A stretch of 64,000 bases of DNA from Rhizobacter koreensis (GCF_013366375.1 NZ_JABWMJ010000006.1:186001-250000); one strand, 5' to 3'; counted from the stretch's first letter, positions 1-9,456 are shown. The notes: generated by a model not told the origin, from the letters alone. Program-made: numbers and translations.

Positions 1-179
1 ATGGAGGGCTCCTGATGCGGAACCGCCATGTTCGGGTAAACCCTAGGCGAACACCAACTCACGTTGGTGATGCCGCCATTCACGACGCCGACGTCCCGGC
101 GCGCGGGGGGTGATCGCCGCGCGGCGCCGACCGGCTGGCCTAAACGGGCGGCTCTCCGCCGCGGTTATTCTTCGCCGCC
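1..179. other. Left-edge non-coding stretch with a short inverted repeat
   Basis: No convincing gene was found before the gspA-like start. A perfect 7-bp inverted repeat, CACCAAC (52-58) and GTTGGTG (63-69), has a 4-nt loop. It has no T-tract, so it is not an obvious terminator. It could be a small operator or RNA hairpin, or chance. Confidence 0.35.
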
Positions 180-1478
180 ATGTACGCGCGCTTCTTCGGC
201 CTGACCCACGAGCCGTTCTCGATCGCGCCCGACCCGCGCTACCTCTTCATGAGCAAGCGCCATCGCGAGGCGCTCGCGCATCTGCTGTACGGCGTCGGCG
301 GCGGCGGCGGGTTCGTGCTGCTCTCGGGCGAGATCGGCGCCGGCAAGACCACCGTCTGCCGGTGCTTCCTCGAGCAGATCCCCGAGAACACCAACGTCGC
401 CTACATCTTCAACCCGAAGCTGACGGTCATCGAGCTGCTGAAGGCAGTATGCGACGAGTTCGGCGTCAAGCCCGAGCCACCGACGCACGGCGAGCCGACC
501 GCGACGACCTACGTCGACGCGCTCAACGCGTTCCTGCTGCAGGCACACGGCGCCGGCCGCAACAACGTGCTGATCATCGACGAGGCGCAGAACCTCTCGG
601 CCGACGTGCTCGAGCAGCTGCGCCTGCTCACCAACCTCGAGACCAGCGAGCGCAAGCTCCTGCAGATCATCCTGATCGGCCAGCCCGAGCTGCGCGCGCT
701 GGTGGCGCGGCCCGACCTCGAGCAGCTGGCCCAGCGCGTGATCGCGCGCTTCCACCTCGACGCACTGACGGAGGCCGAGACCGACCAGTACATCCGGCAC
801 CGGCTCGCGGTCGCCGGCACCCACGCCAACCTGTTCGATCGCGCGGCGGCGCGCCGCATCTACCGGCTGACGCGGGGGGTGCCGCGCCGCATCAACCTGC
901 TCTGCGACCGCGCGATGCTCGGCGCCTACGCGACCGGACAGTCGCGGATCAGCGTCGGCATCGTCGACAAGGCGGCCCGTGAGGTGTTCGGCGGCGCCGA
1001 CGCCAGCCGGGCGGCGCGGCCGTTCACGCAGCGCACCGTCGCGCTCGCCACCGGCGGCATGCTTCTCGGCGGTGCCGGCATCGTCGCGCTCGCCGCGGTC
1101 GTGCTCGGCGGCGACCGGGCGGCGTCGACGCGCGGCGTGGCGGCGTCGGCGGTCGCCGCCAGCGCGGCGTCCGGCGCGGCGAGCGGCGCCCGCAGCGCGT
1201 CGACGGCCGCGGCCGGCGCGAGCGCCGCATCGGCGGCCGCGTCGCGGCCTGCCGCCGCTGCATCGGGCGTCGAGCGCCCGGCGCCGCGCCCGGCGGCCAA
1301 CCCCACGCCGCGTCGGGGTCCGGCGTCGGCGGCCGACACGCCGCGGCGCGCGCCACCTCGCAACAGTCCTGCGCCGGCCCCGCGCCGCGCTTCGGCGCCC
1401 GCTCCGACGAGCGCCGGCAGTGCTCCGGCACTGCCGGCGAGCGCCGCGCCTTCCTCGACGAGCGCGCTCCCGCGCTGA
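180..1478 (+). CDS. gspA: ExeA/GspA-like AAA ATPase with one transmembrane segment
   Basis: Predicted 432 residues. An AAA ATPase comes first: Walker A GEIGAGKTT near residues 50-58 and Walker B LIIDEAQ near 131-137. The opening MYARFFGLTHEPFS is typical of the ExeA/GspA family. A hydrophobic segment follows near residues 282-310, then a long Ala/Pro/Ser-rich tail with no recognisable peptidoglycan-binding domain. In known systems GspA/ExeA pairs with GspB/ExeB in the inner membrane and helps place the type II secretin in peptidoglycan. The next gene, 9 bp downstream, is GspB-like, which supports the call. No other type II secretion gene is nearby, so the pair may serve a remote gsp cluster or another envelope task. 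The family is clear; the precise role is inferred. Confidence 0.85.
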   Translation: MYARFFGLTHEPFSIAPDPRYLFMSKRHREALAHLLYGVGGGGGFVLLSGEIGAGKTTVCRCFLEQIPENTNVAYIFNPKLTVIELLKAVCDEFGVKPEPPTHGEPTATTYVDALNAFLLQAHGAGRNNVLIIDEAQNLSADVLEQLRLLTNLETSERKLLQIILIGQPELRALVARPDLEQLAQRVIARFHLDALTEAETDQYIRHRLAVAGTHANLFDRAAARRIYRLTRGVPRRINLLCDRAMLGAYATGQSRISVGIVDKAAREVFGGADASRAARPFTQRTVALATGGMLLGGAGIVALAAVVLGGDRAASTRGVAASAVAASAASGAASGARSASTAAAGASAASAAASRPAAAASGVERPAPRPAANPTPRRGPASAADTPRRAPPRNSPAPAPRRASAPAPTSAGSAPALPASAAPSSTSALPR

Positions 1479-1487
1479 GAGTCGCCC

Positions 1488-2372
1488 ATGTCGTACATCC
1501 TCGATGCGCTGCGTCGCGCCGAAGCCGAGCGCGAACGCGGCGCGGTTCCGGGCATCCACGCCCAGCAATACACCCAGCTGCCGGCCGAGGAGCCGCGTCA
1601 GCGCATGCGCATCCTGTGGGCGGCGGCGGCCCTGGCGCTGTTCGCGATCGCCGTGCTGGCGTGGACTCTGCTGATCCGCGATCGGCCGGCGCCGGCACCC
1701 GATCCGGCGCTCGCCGGCGCGACCGCCCCCGCCAGCGTCGGCGGCGTCGCCGTCCCGACGGTGCCGCCGGCGACCGGACTCGGGCCGTCGCCGGGCGAGA
1801 CCGCGGCGGTCGCGCCGCCGACGGCGCCTGCGGCGCGGCGGCCGGCTTCGCGTTCGACCGCCGAGCGCGCGGCCTCGGAGGCTGCGCTCGCGATCGCGCC
1901 GCGCGCCGAACCGGTGCCGACGGGCAACGCGGCACCCACGCCGGTACCGTCTCGCACCGCATCGCCGATCGCGCCGTCGTCGCGCGGCGCTCCGGCGGAA
2001 GTCACGCCGAGCGCCGAGGCAGGCGTGCCGGCCGCTGGGCCGCCCGCCCGGACCGCACGCGCAACGCCCGGTGCGACCGCCGCCCTGCCCGCGGCGCCGG
2101 CTCCCGCCGCGGCGCCCCGCGCCGCCACGGACGCGGCCGCCCCGCGCGTCTACACGCAAGCCGAACTGCCCGACGAGATCCGCCGCGAGCTGCCCCGCAT
2201 CAGCGTCGGCGGCTCGGCCTACTCCAACGACCCGGCCAGCCGGATGGTGATGGTCAACGGGCAGATCTACCACGAGGGGGACACCCTCGCGCCCAACCTC
2301 GTGCTCGAGCGCATCCGGCCGCGCGGCGCCGTGCTCGCGTTCCGCGGCTACCGCTACGAGATCACCTACTAG
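1488..2372 (+). CDS. gspB: GspB-like inner-membrane partner of the ExeA ATPase
   Basis: Predicted 294 residues. It starts MSYILDALRRAEAER, the usual GspB/ExeB opening, followed by a transmembrane helix near residues 42-61. A long Ala/Pro-rich periplasmic linker leads to a compact C-terminal domain (about 215-294) with the GspB features of a VMVNGQIYHEG-like strand and the closing FRGYRYEITY. Known GspB proteins form a complex with GspA. The ATG lies 9 bp after the gspA stop, so the two are probably co-transcribed. The linker is low complexity and will align poorly; identification rests on the two ends and the gene pair. Confidence 0.8.
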   Translation: MSYILDALRRAEAERERGAVPGIHAQQYTQLPAEEPRQRMRILWAAAALALFAIAVLAWTLLIRDRPAPAPDPALAGATAPASVGGVAVPTVPPATGLGPSPGETAAVAPPTAPAARRPASRSTAERAASEAALAIAPRAEPVPTGNAAPTPVPSRTASPIAPSSRGAPAEVTPSAEAGVPAAGPPARTARATPGATAALPAAPAPAAAPRAATDAAAPRVYTQAELPDEIRRELPRISVGGSAYSNDPASRMVMVNGQIYHEGDTLAPNLVLERIRPRGAVLAFRGYRYEITY

Positions 2373-2606
2373 GCGAGGCTCGCCCCCGCCGGCGCCTCGA
2401 GCGAGGTCTCGCCGAGCGAAGCCGCGGCGCACCGCGCACTCGGCGCCGACGGCCGCGGCATGCCGCCGGCGAACTCGGTGCCGGCGAGCATCCGTCAGCG
2501 CTCCGCGTCGACGAGCCTGGCGGCAGTGGGCACTGAGGGCGGCGCAGACCCGCCGCGCGATGCGAGGGAGGACCCTCAAGAGCCCCGCGTCAAGACCGGA
2601 TTGCGC

Positions 2607-4124
2607 TCAGCCGAGCCGCGCGGGGTCGAGGTACTGCTGGCGGAATTCCTCGAACGGCAGGGTGTCGTTCGCTTCCAGATAGCGCTGCTCGGCGATCGAA
2701 CCTTCGGCAAGCGCCGCGAAGTAGAGGTGGGTCTCGGGGTCGAGCGGTCGCGCGCGCAGCTCGGCGGCGATCGCCTCCGAGCGCGCGAGCACGAACGGCG
2801 TGTGCGCCGAGCCGTGCTCGCTCACCATGGCGTCGAGCACGCGGGCCGACGGCAGCGTGCCCGGCCGGCGCCAGCCCTCGGCCGCCTTCTGCTGGGCGTC
2901 GCGGTAGGCGCTGCCGCCGTGCGCGGCGTCGAGCGCAGCGGCGATCGGTGCGCACTCGTCGATGATCGCGGCGCCCCAGTCGGCCAGCGCGACCTCGCTG
3001 CCGCCGCGCTCGAGCGCGAGGCCGGGCTCGCGACCGCGCGCCGCAGTCCGGTGCTGGTTGCGTGCCAGCGCGGCGATCTCGGTCGGCGTGTCGGGGGCGC
3101 TGTCGCCGAGCAGGCAGTGCAGCAGGAACACGTCAAGGAAGCGCACCGTGTCGGCGCCGATGCCGTTCGGCTCGAACGGGTCGAGGTCCATGCAGCGCAC
3201 CTCGACGTACTCGACGCCGCGCTGGCGTAGCGCGTGCAGCGGGCGTTCGCCGGGATCGATGACGCGCTTCGGACGGATCGTCCCGTAGAACTCGTTCTCG
3301 ATCTGCAGCAGCGTCGTCGCGAGCTGGTTGTATTCGCCGCCCGGATTGCGGATGCCGATCGTCTCGTACGCCGGATACGGCCGCGTCAGGGCGTCCTGCA
3401 GCGACAAGGCATAGCCGTCGAGGTCGTTGTAGCTCACCGCGAGGGTCGCCTGCGCGTCGCTCTGGTAGCCGAGCCGGCCCATGCGCAGCGAGGTCGCGTA
3501 CGGCAGGTGATGCGTGTTGGCGCCGAGCGGCTGCAGCTCGTGCGGGCGCCCGGCGACAAAGCTCGAGCAGACCGCCGGGGACGCGCCGAACAGCACCAGC
3601 AGCACGAACGAGTGGCGCCGGAAGTTGCGGATCAGTGCGAAGTAGTCGGCGTTCGACAGGCCCGGCAGCGACCAGTTGTAGTGGATGCCCGAGATCGTCT
3701 GCATGCGCCGGCCGTAGCGATGCCCGAGGCCCATGCGATAGACGCTCTTGGCGCGGCCGACGTTCGACGAACCGTAGCGGCCGATCGGGATCGTCTCGTC
3801 GGTCGGCAGCCCGCACGGCATGCTGCCGGCCCACAGCACCTCGTCGCGGCTCATCTCGCTGAGCACGAACTGGTGGATGCGCGTCAGCTCGCCGAGGCAC
3901 TCGTCGACGCCGGCGTGCACGCCTGTCACGAGCTCGACCTGCGATTCGCTGAAATCGGTGGTGACGTGCGGGTTGGTGAGCGCCGAGCCGAGCCCGGCCG
4001 GATGCGGCGTCAGCGCGAGGCTGCCCTCGTGCGTCGAGCGCAGGCTCTCCTTCTCGATGCCGCGCCGGATGCCCGCCAGGCGTGACGGCGACAAGGCGCC
4101 CAGACGTTCCAACAAACCGCTCAC
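2607..4124 (-). CDS. gshA: Glutamate-cysteine ligase (first step of glutathione synthesis)
   Basis: Predicted 505 residues, close to the usual length of the E. coli-type ligase. It joins L-glutamate and L-cysteine with ATP to give gamma-glutamylcysteine. Family blocks visible include GIEKESLR, TTDFSESQVELVT, an SGIHYN stretch and a C-terminal DLDPFEPNGI. The chosen start is GTG at 4124, preceded by GGGAGGG about 6 nt upstream; the open frame continues upstream but looks non-coding there. The gene stands alone, convergent with gspB. No gshB is in the window. Confidence 0.9.
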   Translation of the reverse strand: MSGLLERLGALSPSRLAGIRRGIEKESLRSTHEGSLALTPHPAGLGSALTNPHVTTDFSESQVELVTGVHAGVDECLGELTRIHQFVLSEMSRDEVLWAGSMPCGLPTDETIPIGRYGSSNVGRAKSVYRMGLGHRYGRRMQTISGIHYNWSLPGLSNADYFALIRNFRRHSFVLLVLFGASPAVCSSFVAGRPHELQPLGANTHHLPYATSLRMGRLGYQSDAQATLAVSYNDLDGYALSLQDALTRPYPAYETIGIRNPGGEYNQLATTLLQIENEFYGTIRPKRVIDPGERPLHALRQRGVEYVEVRCMDLDPFEPNGIGADTVRFLDVFLLHCLLGDSAPDTPTEIAALARNQHRTAARGREPGLALERGGSEVALADWGAAIIDECAPIAAALDAAHGGSAYRDAQQKAAEGWRRPGTLPSARVLDAMVSEHGSAHTPFVLARSEAIAAELRARPLDPETHLYFAALAEGSIAEQRYLEANDTLPFEEFRQQYLDPARLG

Positions 4125-4351
4125 CGACGGCCCTCCCGTGTTCTTTGCCCGGACGGTAGCAGAGCGGCTCCGGTCCCGTCGGCGCCCGGCCATCGCGCCG
4201 GCGGCGCGCCGACGACGGCTCAGCGCCTTCATCGCCACGCACCGCGAGGCGCGGCGGCCGAGGAGCAGCGCCCGGCCGGGCGCGGCTCCGAAAGACGGGC
4301 GCGGCGTCGTCCGACCCCGGCGCATCGCGCGGCGCTGCAACAATCCTCGCC

Positions 4352-5446
4352 ATGCTCCAGTCGCCCCCCGGCCAGTCGACTCTCGAAGACAAGGCATTCC
4401 TCTGGCTGCTCGTCCTGGTGAGCCTGGCGTTCGGCTGGATCCTGCTGCCGTTCTACGGCGCGGTGTTCTGGGGCGTGGTGCTCGCGATCGTGTTCGCGCC
4501 ACTGAACCGGCGCCTGCTCGTCTCGTTCAGGCAGCGCCGCACACTCGCCGCGCTGGCCACCCTGGGCGTCATCGTGCTGATGGTGATCCTGCCGCTCGCG
4601 GTGGTCACCGCCGGGCTGGTGCGCGAGGGCACCACGCTTTACGAGCGCATGCAGACCGGCGAATTCAGCATCGGGCGCTATCTCGAGACGATCACCGGCG
4701 CGCTGCCGCCGAGCGTGCTGCGCGTGCTCGACACGTTCGGCATCGGCGACCTTGCCGCACTGCGCGAGAAGGTCGCGGCAGGCGCGGCGCAGGGCACCCA
4801 GCTGCTCGCGACGCGCGCACTCGCCTTTGGCCAGAACACGCTCGACTTCGTGGTCGCGTTCTTCATCACGCTGTACCTGGCGTTCTTCCTGCTGCGCGAC
4901 GGCGGCGGCCTCGCCCGCATGATCGTCGACGCGATCCCGCTCGACCCGGGCACCAAGCGGAGCCTCTTCGGCAAGTTCGCCACCGTGATCCGCGCCACCG
5001 TCAAGGGCAACATCGTCGTCGCCGCGGTCCAGGGCGCGCTCGGCGGTTTCGCGTTCTGGTATCTCGGCGTGCACGGCCCGCTGCTGTTCGGGGTGCTGAT
5101 GGCGTTCCTGTCGCTGCTGCCCGCGGTCGGCGCCGCGCTGGTCTGGCTGCCGGTGGCGATCTACTTCCTCGTCACGGGCGCGATCGCCAAGGGGCTCGGT
5201 CTCATCGCGTTCGGGGTTCTCGTGATCGGGCTGGTCGACAACGTGCTGCGCCCGGTGCTCGTCGGCAAGGACATCAAGATGCCCGACTACCTGGTGCTGA
5301 TCTCGACCCTCGGCGGGATCGCGATCTTCGGCCTCAACGGCTTCGTGATCGGGCCGGTGATCGCGGCCATGTTCATCGCCTGCTGGGACATCTTCGCCTC
5401 GGCGCGCGAGCGCGCGCGCAGCACGCCGGCCGGGCCGCGGCCCTGA
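4352..5446 (+). CDS. AI-2E family transporter (PerM/YdiK-like membrane protein)
   Basis: Predicted 364 residues with about seven or eight hydrophobic spans: an N-terminal pair near residues 15-55 and 70-95, a central soluble part, then a cluster near 160-180 and 210-345. The closing segments, a GLVDNVLRPVLVGK block and an LGGIAIFGLNGFVIGP block, are characteristic of the AI-2E/UPF0118 family. Members have been linked to autoinducer export or ion transport, but most substrates are unknown, so only the family is called. It is a single gene, convergent with the peroxiredoxin across about 290 bp. Confidence 0.85.
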   Translation: MLQSPPGQSTLEDKAFLWLLVLVSLAFGWILLPFYGAVFWGVVLAIVFAPLNRRLLVSFRQRRTLAALATLGVIVLMVILPLAVVTAGLVREGTTLYERMQTGEFSIGRYLETITGALPPSVLRVLDTFGIGDLAALREKVAAGAAQGTQLLATRALAFGQNTLDFVVAFFITLYLAFFLLRDGGGLARMIVDAIPLDPGTKRSLFGKFATVIRATVKGNIVVAAVQGALGGFAFWYLGVHGPLLFGVLMAFLSLLPAVGAALVWLPVAIYFLVTGAIAKGLGLIAFGVLVIGLVDNVLRPVLVGKDIKMPDYLVLISTLGGIAIFGLNGFVIGPVIAAMFIACWDIFASARERARSTPAGPRP

Positions 5447-5739
5447 CGAAGCGGGCCGGGACGCGGCGGCGCTTCAGCGAGTGGCGGCGTCCGGCAGGGA
5501 ACAGGAACTCGACCGCGTCGAAGCCCGCCGCCGCCGCACGACGAAGCGCGCCAGGAACGGCACTTCGGTGAACAGCAGCGACAGGTCGGCGGCGAAGCGC
5601 GGCTTCGATGAAGGCGAAGGCGCGGCGCGCTCCCACCCCAGCGCGCCGGCGGGGTGGGGCACGAGCGCGCCGCATCCGGCGCCGAAGCGGAGGCGCCCGC
5701 CGCGGCCCTCGCCGGGGGCGTCGGGCGGCGCTGCGGTCC
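5447..5739. other. Convergent intergenic region
   Basis: About 290 bp between the AI-2E transporter and the peroxiredoxin, which converge on it. It is GC-rich. I see no gene, promoter or T-tailed terminator hairpin. Confidence 0.4.
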
Positions 5740-6399
5740 TCAGCGGCCCGGCTGCTTGACCGTGCGCAGGTACGGCTTGATGGTCTTGAAGCCTTCGGAA
5801 TAGGTCGCGCGCGCCTCGTCGTCCGACACCGAGCCGGCGATGATCACGTCGTCGCCCGGGCGCCAATTCGCCGGCGTCGCGACCTTGTGCGCCGACGTGA
5901 GCTGCATCGAGTCGAGCACGCGCAAGATCTCGTCGAAGTTGCGTCCCGTGGTCATCGGGTACGTCAGCATCAGCTTGATCTTCTTGTCGGGCCCGATCAT
6001 GAACACCGAGCGCACCGTCGCGTTGTTGGCGGCGGTGCGGCCGTCCGAGCCGACCTCGTCGGCCGGCAGCATGTTGTAGAGCTTGGCGACGTGGAGGTCG
6101 GGGTCCGCGATGATCGGGTAGTTGACCTTCGCGCCTTGCGTCTCCTCGATGTCCTGTGCCCACGCGCCGTGGCGGTCGACCGGGTCGGCCGACAGGCCGA
6201 TCAGCTTGGCGCCGCGCCGGGTGAACTCGGGCTCGATGCGCGCCATGTAGCCGAGTTCGGTGGTGCAGACCGGCGTGAAGTCCTTCGGATGCGAGAACAG
6301 GATCGCCCACTGGTCGCCGATCCACTCGTGGAAGCGGATGCGGCCCTGGGTCGTCTCGGCTTCGAAATCGGGGGCGGTGTCGTTGATGCGCAGGGACAT
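5740..6399 (-). CDS. 1-Cys peroxiredoxin (Prx6-type)
   Basis: Predicted 219 residues, typical for the Prx6/1-Cys group. The peroxidatic cysteine lies in the PVCTTE motif near residue 47, after SHPKDFT. The C-terminal dimerisation part is of the long Prx6 type. The enzyme reduces hydrogen or organic peroxides in the cytoplasm using thiol donors. No resolving-cysteine motif of 2-Cys enzymes was noticed. The start MSLRIND fits homologues. It is a single gene; a functional link to gshA about 1.6 kb away is possible but unsupported. Confidence 0.9.
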   Translation of the reverse strand: MSLRINDTAPDFEAETTQGRIRFHEWIGDQWAILFSHPKDFTPVCTTELGYMARIEPEFTRRGAKLIGLSADPVDRHGAWAQDIEETQGAKVNYPIIADPDLHVAKLYNMLPADEVGSDGRTAANNATVRSVFMIGPDKKIKLMLTYPMTTGRNFDEILRVLDSMQLTSAHKVATPANWRPGDDVIIAGSVSDDEARATYSEGFKTIKPYLRTVKQPGR

Positions 6400-6509
6400 G
6401 GGTGCGGCTCCTGTTGGCTACGGACGAGCCTTCGAGTATGCGGCAGGCGCGCGCCGCGCCAACCCGGGAAAGGCCGACCCGCGAGGCGTCACGGCACTGC
6501 CGCCGCGCG

Positions 6510-7493
6510 TCACTCCATCTTGATGCCGGCGGTGCGCACCACCTCGCCCCAGCGCTTGACCTCGTTCTCCTGGAAGCGCCTGAGGTCGGCGCCGACCAGG
6601 CCGCTCGGCGAGGCGCCCTGCTCGATCATGGTCTTGCGGATCGCCGGCTGCTTGAGGATCGCGGTGATCTCGCCCTGCAGCTTGGCGAGCACCGGCTGCG
6701 GCGTGCCCGCCGGCGCGAACAGGCCGTACCAGGCGTTCGCGAAGTAGCCCGGCACGCCCGACTCGGCGACCGTCGGCACGTTGGGCAACGCCGGGCTGCG
6801 CTCGGGGTCGGCGACCGCGAGCGCCTTGAGGCCGCCGCTCGCGATGTGCGCGGCGACCAGCGGCAGGTCGGCGAACATCACCGGCACGCGGCCGGCGAGC
6901 AGATCGCTCAGCGCGCCGGCACTACCCTTGTAGGGCACGTGCTGCATCGACGTCTTGGTCATGAACTTGAACAGCTCGCCCGCGAGGTGCTGCGACGCCC
7001 CCACACCGCCCGACGCGTAGCTGATCTCGCCCGGCTTTTTCTTCAGCAGCGCGACCAGCTCGGCCGCGCTGCGCGCCTCGATCGACGGGTGCACGACGAG
7101 CACCAGCGTGACGGTACCGATCAGTGCGACCGGCGCGAAGTCCTTCAGCGCGTCGTACGGCATCTGGGGGTAGATGAGGCCGTTGGTCGCGTGCGTGCCG
7201 ATCGAGCCCATCACCAGCGTGTAGCCGTCGGGCGCGGCCTTGGCCACCGCTGCGGCACCGATGTTGCCGCCAGCGCCGGCGCGGTTGTCGACGACCACCG
7301 GCTGGCCAAGCCGCTCGGACAGCGCGTTGCCCATCAGGCGCGCCAGCACGTCGGTCGAGCCGCCCGGCGCGAACGGCACGATGATGCGCATCGAGTGCGA
7401 CGGGTAGTCCTGGGCCGTGGCGAACGGCAGCGCGCTCGCGAGCGCGGCCGCGGCGAAACCGCGCAGCACGCGTCGACGCTGGAGAAAGGTCAT
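6510..7493 (-). CDS. Bug/TctC-family periplasmic solute receptor
   Basis: Predicted 327 residues. An Arg-rich N-terminus (FLQRRRVLRGF) is followed by a hydrophobic signal segment and probable cleavage after ATA. The mature protein begins with the family hallmark RIIVPFAPGGSTDVLAR and contains the usual VVDNRAGAGGNIGAAAVAK and PYKGSAGALSDL elements. Such proteins bind carboxylates or similar small molecules for tripartite tricarboxylate transporters, but no tctA/tctB is adjacent. Its ATG overlaps the stop of the upstream dioxygenase gene by 4 bp (ATGA), implying translational coupling, so the ligand may be related to the dioxygenase substrate. Confidence 0.88.
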   Translation of the reverse strand: MTFLQRRRVLRGFAAAALASALPFATAQDYPSHSMRIIVPFAPGGSTDVLARLMGNALSERLGQPVVVDNRAGAGGNIGAAAVAKAAPDGYTLVMGSIGTHATNGLIYPQMPYDALKDFAPVALIGTVTLVLVVHPSIEARSAAELVALLKKKPGEISYASGGVGASQHLAGELFKFMTKTSMQHVPYKGSAGALSDLLAGRVPVMFADLPLVAAHIASGGLKALAVADPERSPALPNVPTVAESGVPGYFANAWYGLFAPAGTPQPVLAKLQGEITAILKQPAIRKTMIEQGASPSGLVGADLRRFQENEVKRWGEVVRTAGIKME

Positions 7494-8356
7494 GCAGTCA
7501 CCTCGAGTTGCGCCACATGGCCCGACGGGGTGCCGAGCACCGTCGTCCGCTCCAGGTGGCGGCGCAGCGCCGGATCGTAATCGCCGAGTGCCAGGTGCAT
7601 GGTCGAGCGGTTGTCCCAGATCAGGAGGTCGTTCGGCTGCCAGACATGGCGGTAAGCGAACTGCGGCCGCGTCGCGTGGCGGATCAGGACGTCGATGAGC
7701 GGCTGGCTCTCCTCGGGCGTCATGCCTTCGAAGCACTTGACCTTCTCGCCGATGTAAAGCGCCTTCCTGCCGGTCTCGGGGTGCACGCGAACGATCGGCT
7801 GGGCGATCGGCGGGTTGAGGCGCCGGTTCTCGGCTTCCCACTCGGCCGAGAGGTTCGAGTTCTTGCGCTCCGAGTGATGGATGCCGTGCAGGTCGGCGAT
7901 CAGCTTCTTCATGCCCGACGACAGCGCGTCGTACGCCAGCACCATGTTGGCGAACATGGTGTCACCGCCCACCATCGGAACGTCGACCGCGCGCAGCAGC
8001 GAGCCGAGCGCCGGCCGCAGCGTGAACGACATGTCCGAGTGCCACAGCTGCCCCGTGTAGCGCGAGTTCGAGGGGCTGCCATCGGCCTGCGCGTCGTTGG
8101 TCACCATCAGAAGCTCGGGATGGCGAGGGTCGCGGTCCTTCGGCAGGTTGTCGTGACGGTCGAGCTCGCCGAAGCGGCGGCTGAACGCGATGTGCTGCTC
8201 GCGCGTGATGCGCTGCCCCCGCACCAGCAGCAGCCCGCGGTCGAGGAAGGCCTGGTGCACCACCGCCCAGTCCTCGTCGCCGACCGGGCGCGTCAGGTCG
8301 AGGCCACGCACCTCGGCGCCCATCGCATAGGACAGCGGTCGAATCTCCACACCCAT
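7490..8356 (-). CDS. TauD/TfdA-family Fe(II)/2-oxoglutarate dioxygenase
   Basis: Predicted 288 residues from ATG at 8356, with GGAG upstream. The Fe(II) facial triad is visible as WHSDMSF (HxD) and a distal His in STMHLALGDY; the Arg for 2-oxoglutarate is in the following HLERTT. The family hydroxylates taurine, phenoxyacetates, sulfate esters or other carboxylates; the substrate here cannot be told. It is coupled to the downstream Bug receptor and divergent from a LysR regulator, so the three probably form one uptake-and-oxidation locus. Confidence 0.88.
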   Translation of the reverse strand: MGVEIRPLSYAMGAEVRGLDLTRPVGDEDWAVVHQAFLDRGLLLVRGQRITREQHIAFSRRFGELDRHDNLPKDRDPRHPELLMVTNDAQADGSPSNSRYTGQLWHSDMSFTLRPALGSLLRAVDVPMVGGDTMFANMVLAYDALSSGMKKLIADLHGIHHSERKNSNLSAEWEAENRRLNPPIAQPIVRVHPETGRKALYIGEKVKCFEGMTPEESQPLIDVLIRHATRPQFAYRHVWQPNDLLIWDNRSTMHLALGDYDPALRRHLERTTVLGTPSGHVAQLEVTA

Positions 8357-8466
8357 CGTCGTCTCCGAGAGCCGGCCACCGTGGCGCGGCGAAGGCGCTA
8401 TTCGAGCACGCCTCGATCTCCAAGAGAAGCGATAAAATCTGAAGCATTGTCCCGCCGGCGGAATCA
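8357..8466. promoter_or_regulatory. Divergent control region between the dioxygenase gene and lysR
   Basis: A 110-bp divergent gap. A TAAAAT element at 8433-8438 could be the -10 of the LysR gene, but no convincing -35 is seen. The position is where the LysR protein would be expected to bind and control both directions; no clear T-N11-A palindrome was pinned down. Confidence 0.3.
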
Positions 8467-9375
8467 ATGAACCTGCAGCGCCTCGAGACCTTCGTCGCGG
8501 TGGCGCACGCCGGCAGCTTCCGCCGGGCCGCCGAGACGCTGCACCGCTCGCAGTCGGCGGTCAGCAAGCACGTCCAGCAGCTCGAGGCGGAACTCGGCGT
8601 CGCGCTGTTCGAGCGCACGACCCGGCGCGTCGCCATCACCGCCGAGGGGCGCGTGCTGCTGAACCGTTTCAACGCGGTGCTCGAGGAGCTGCGCGCGATC
8701 CCGACCGAGCTGCGCGAGCACTCCGACCTGCGACGTGGCCGGGTCTCGATCGGCGCGGTGCCGTCGATCTCGTCGCAACGCCTCCCGGCCACCATCGCGG
8801 CGTTCAAGCGGCGCTACCCGGGCGTCACGATCGAACTGCACGAGGGCTTCGCCGACCACATCTACCGCGACGTGCAGGAGCGCAAGACCGACTTCGCGGT
8901 CGGGCCCCTGCTCGACGGCATGAGCGAGTTCCGCTGCGAGCCGCTGGTCACCGATCGCTTCGTCGCCGTGGTGCCGGCCGGGCACGCGCTTGCGGGCGCG
9001 GCCGAGGTGTCGCTCGCCGACGTGGCCGGCGGGCCTCAGCTCTGCACCGCTGCCGGCACCGCGCTGCGCGAATCGGTCGAAGAGGCGTTTCGGCGCGCGC
9101 GCCAGCGTTTCGAGGCCGCCATCGAGGTGTCGCACCACCAGACCCTGTTCAGCCTGGTGGCAGCGGGGCTCGGCATCGCGCTGCTGCCGCGCCTCTGCGT
9201 GCCGGCCGGGCGGCAGCGCCGCTGCGCCATCGTGCCGCTCGCGCCGCCGGGCATCGCCCGCGAGATCTGCATCGTCACCCTGCGCGGCAAGACGCCGACA
9301 CCGGCGGCGCAGCGCTTCGCCCAGATGATCGCGGCGGCGTTGCAGGAGCGGCCGCCGCGCGGCCGCACGGCCTAG
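8467..9375 (+). CDS. LysR-family transcriptional regulator
   Basis: Predicted 302 residues. The N-terminal winged helix-turn-helix is typical: LETFVAVAHAGSFRRAAETL, then SQSAVSKHVQQLEAELG and FERTTRRVAITAEG. The rest is a periplasmic-binding-like effector domain. It is transcribed divergently from the dioxygenase-Bug pair and is the likely regulator of that pair. The effector is unknown. Confidence 0.92.
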   Translation: MNLQRLETFVAVAHAGSFRRAAETLHRSQSAVSKHVQQLEAELGVALFERTTRRVAITAEGRVLLNRFNAVLEELRAIPTELREHSDLRRGRVSIGAVPSISSQRLPATIAAFKRRYPGVTIELHEGFADHIYRDVQERKTDFAVGPLLDGMSEFRCEPLVTDRFVAVVPAGHALAGAAEVSLADVAGGPQLCTAAGTALRESVEEAFRRARQRFEAAIEVSHHQTLFSLVAAGLGIALLPRLCVPAGRQRRCAIVPLAPPGIAREICIVTLRGKTPTPAAQRFAQMIAAALQERPPRGRTA

Positions 9376-9456
9376 CTCGGGGCGAGCGACACGCTGCGGC
9401 GGCGTCGCGTCACGGCGCCCGCCGCGGCCCGCCTGGGGTCTCGCGAACGCGCGCGC

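Noticed and set aside
165-2579. Long minus-strand frame opposite gspA and gspB
   Set aside because: Arg/Ala-rich translation without any domain; the plus-strand genes have clear families and starts.
2373-2606. Rho-independent terminator between gspB and gshA
   Set aside because: GC-rich inverted segments exist but none has a T-tract or a clear stem.
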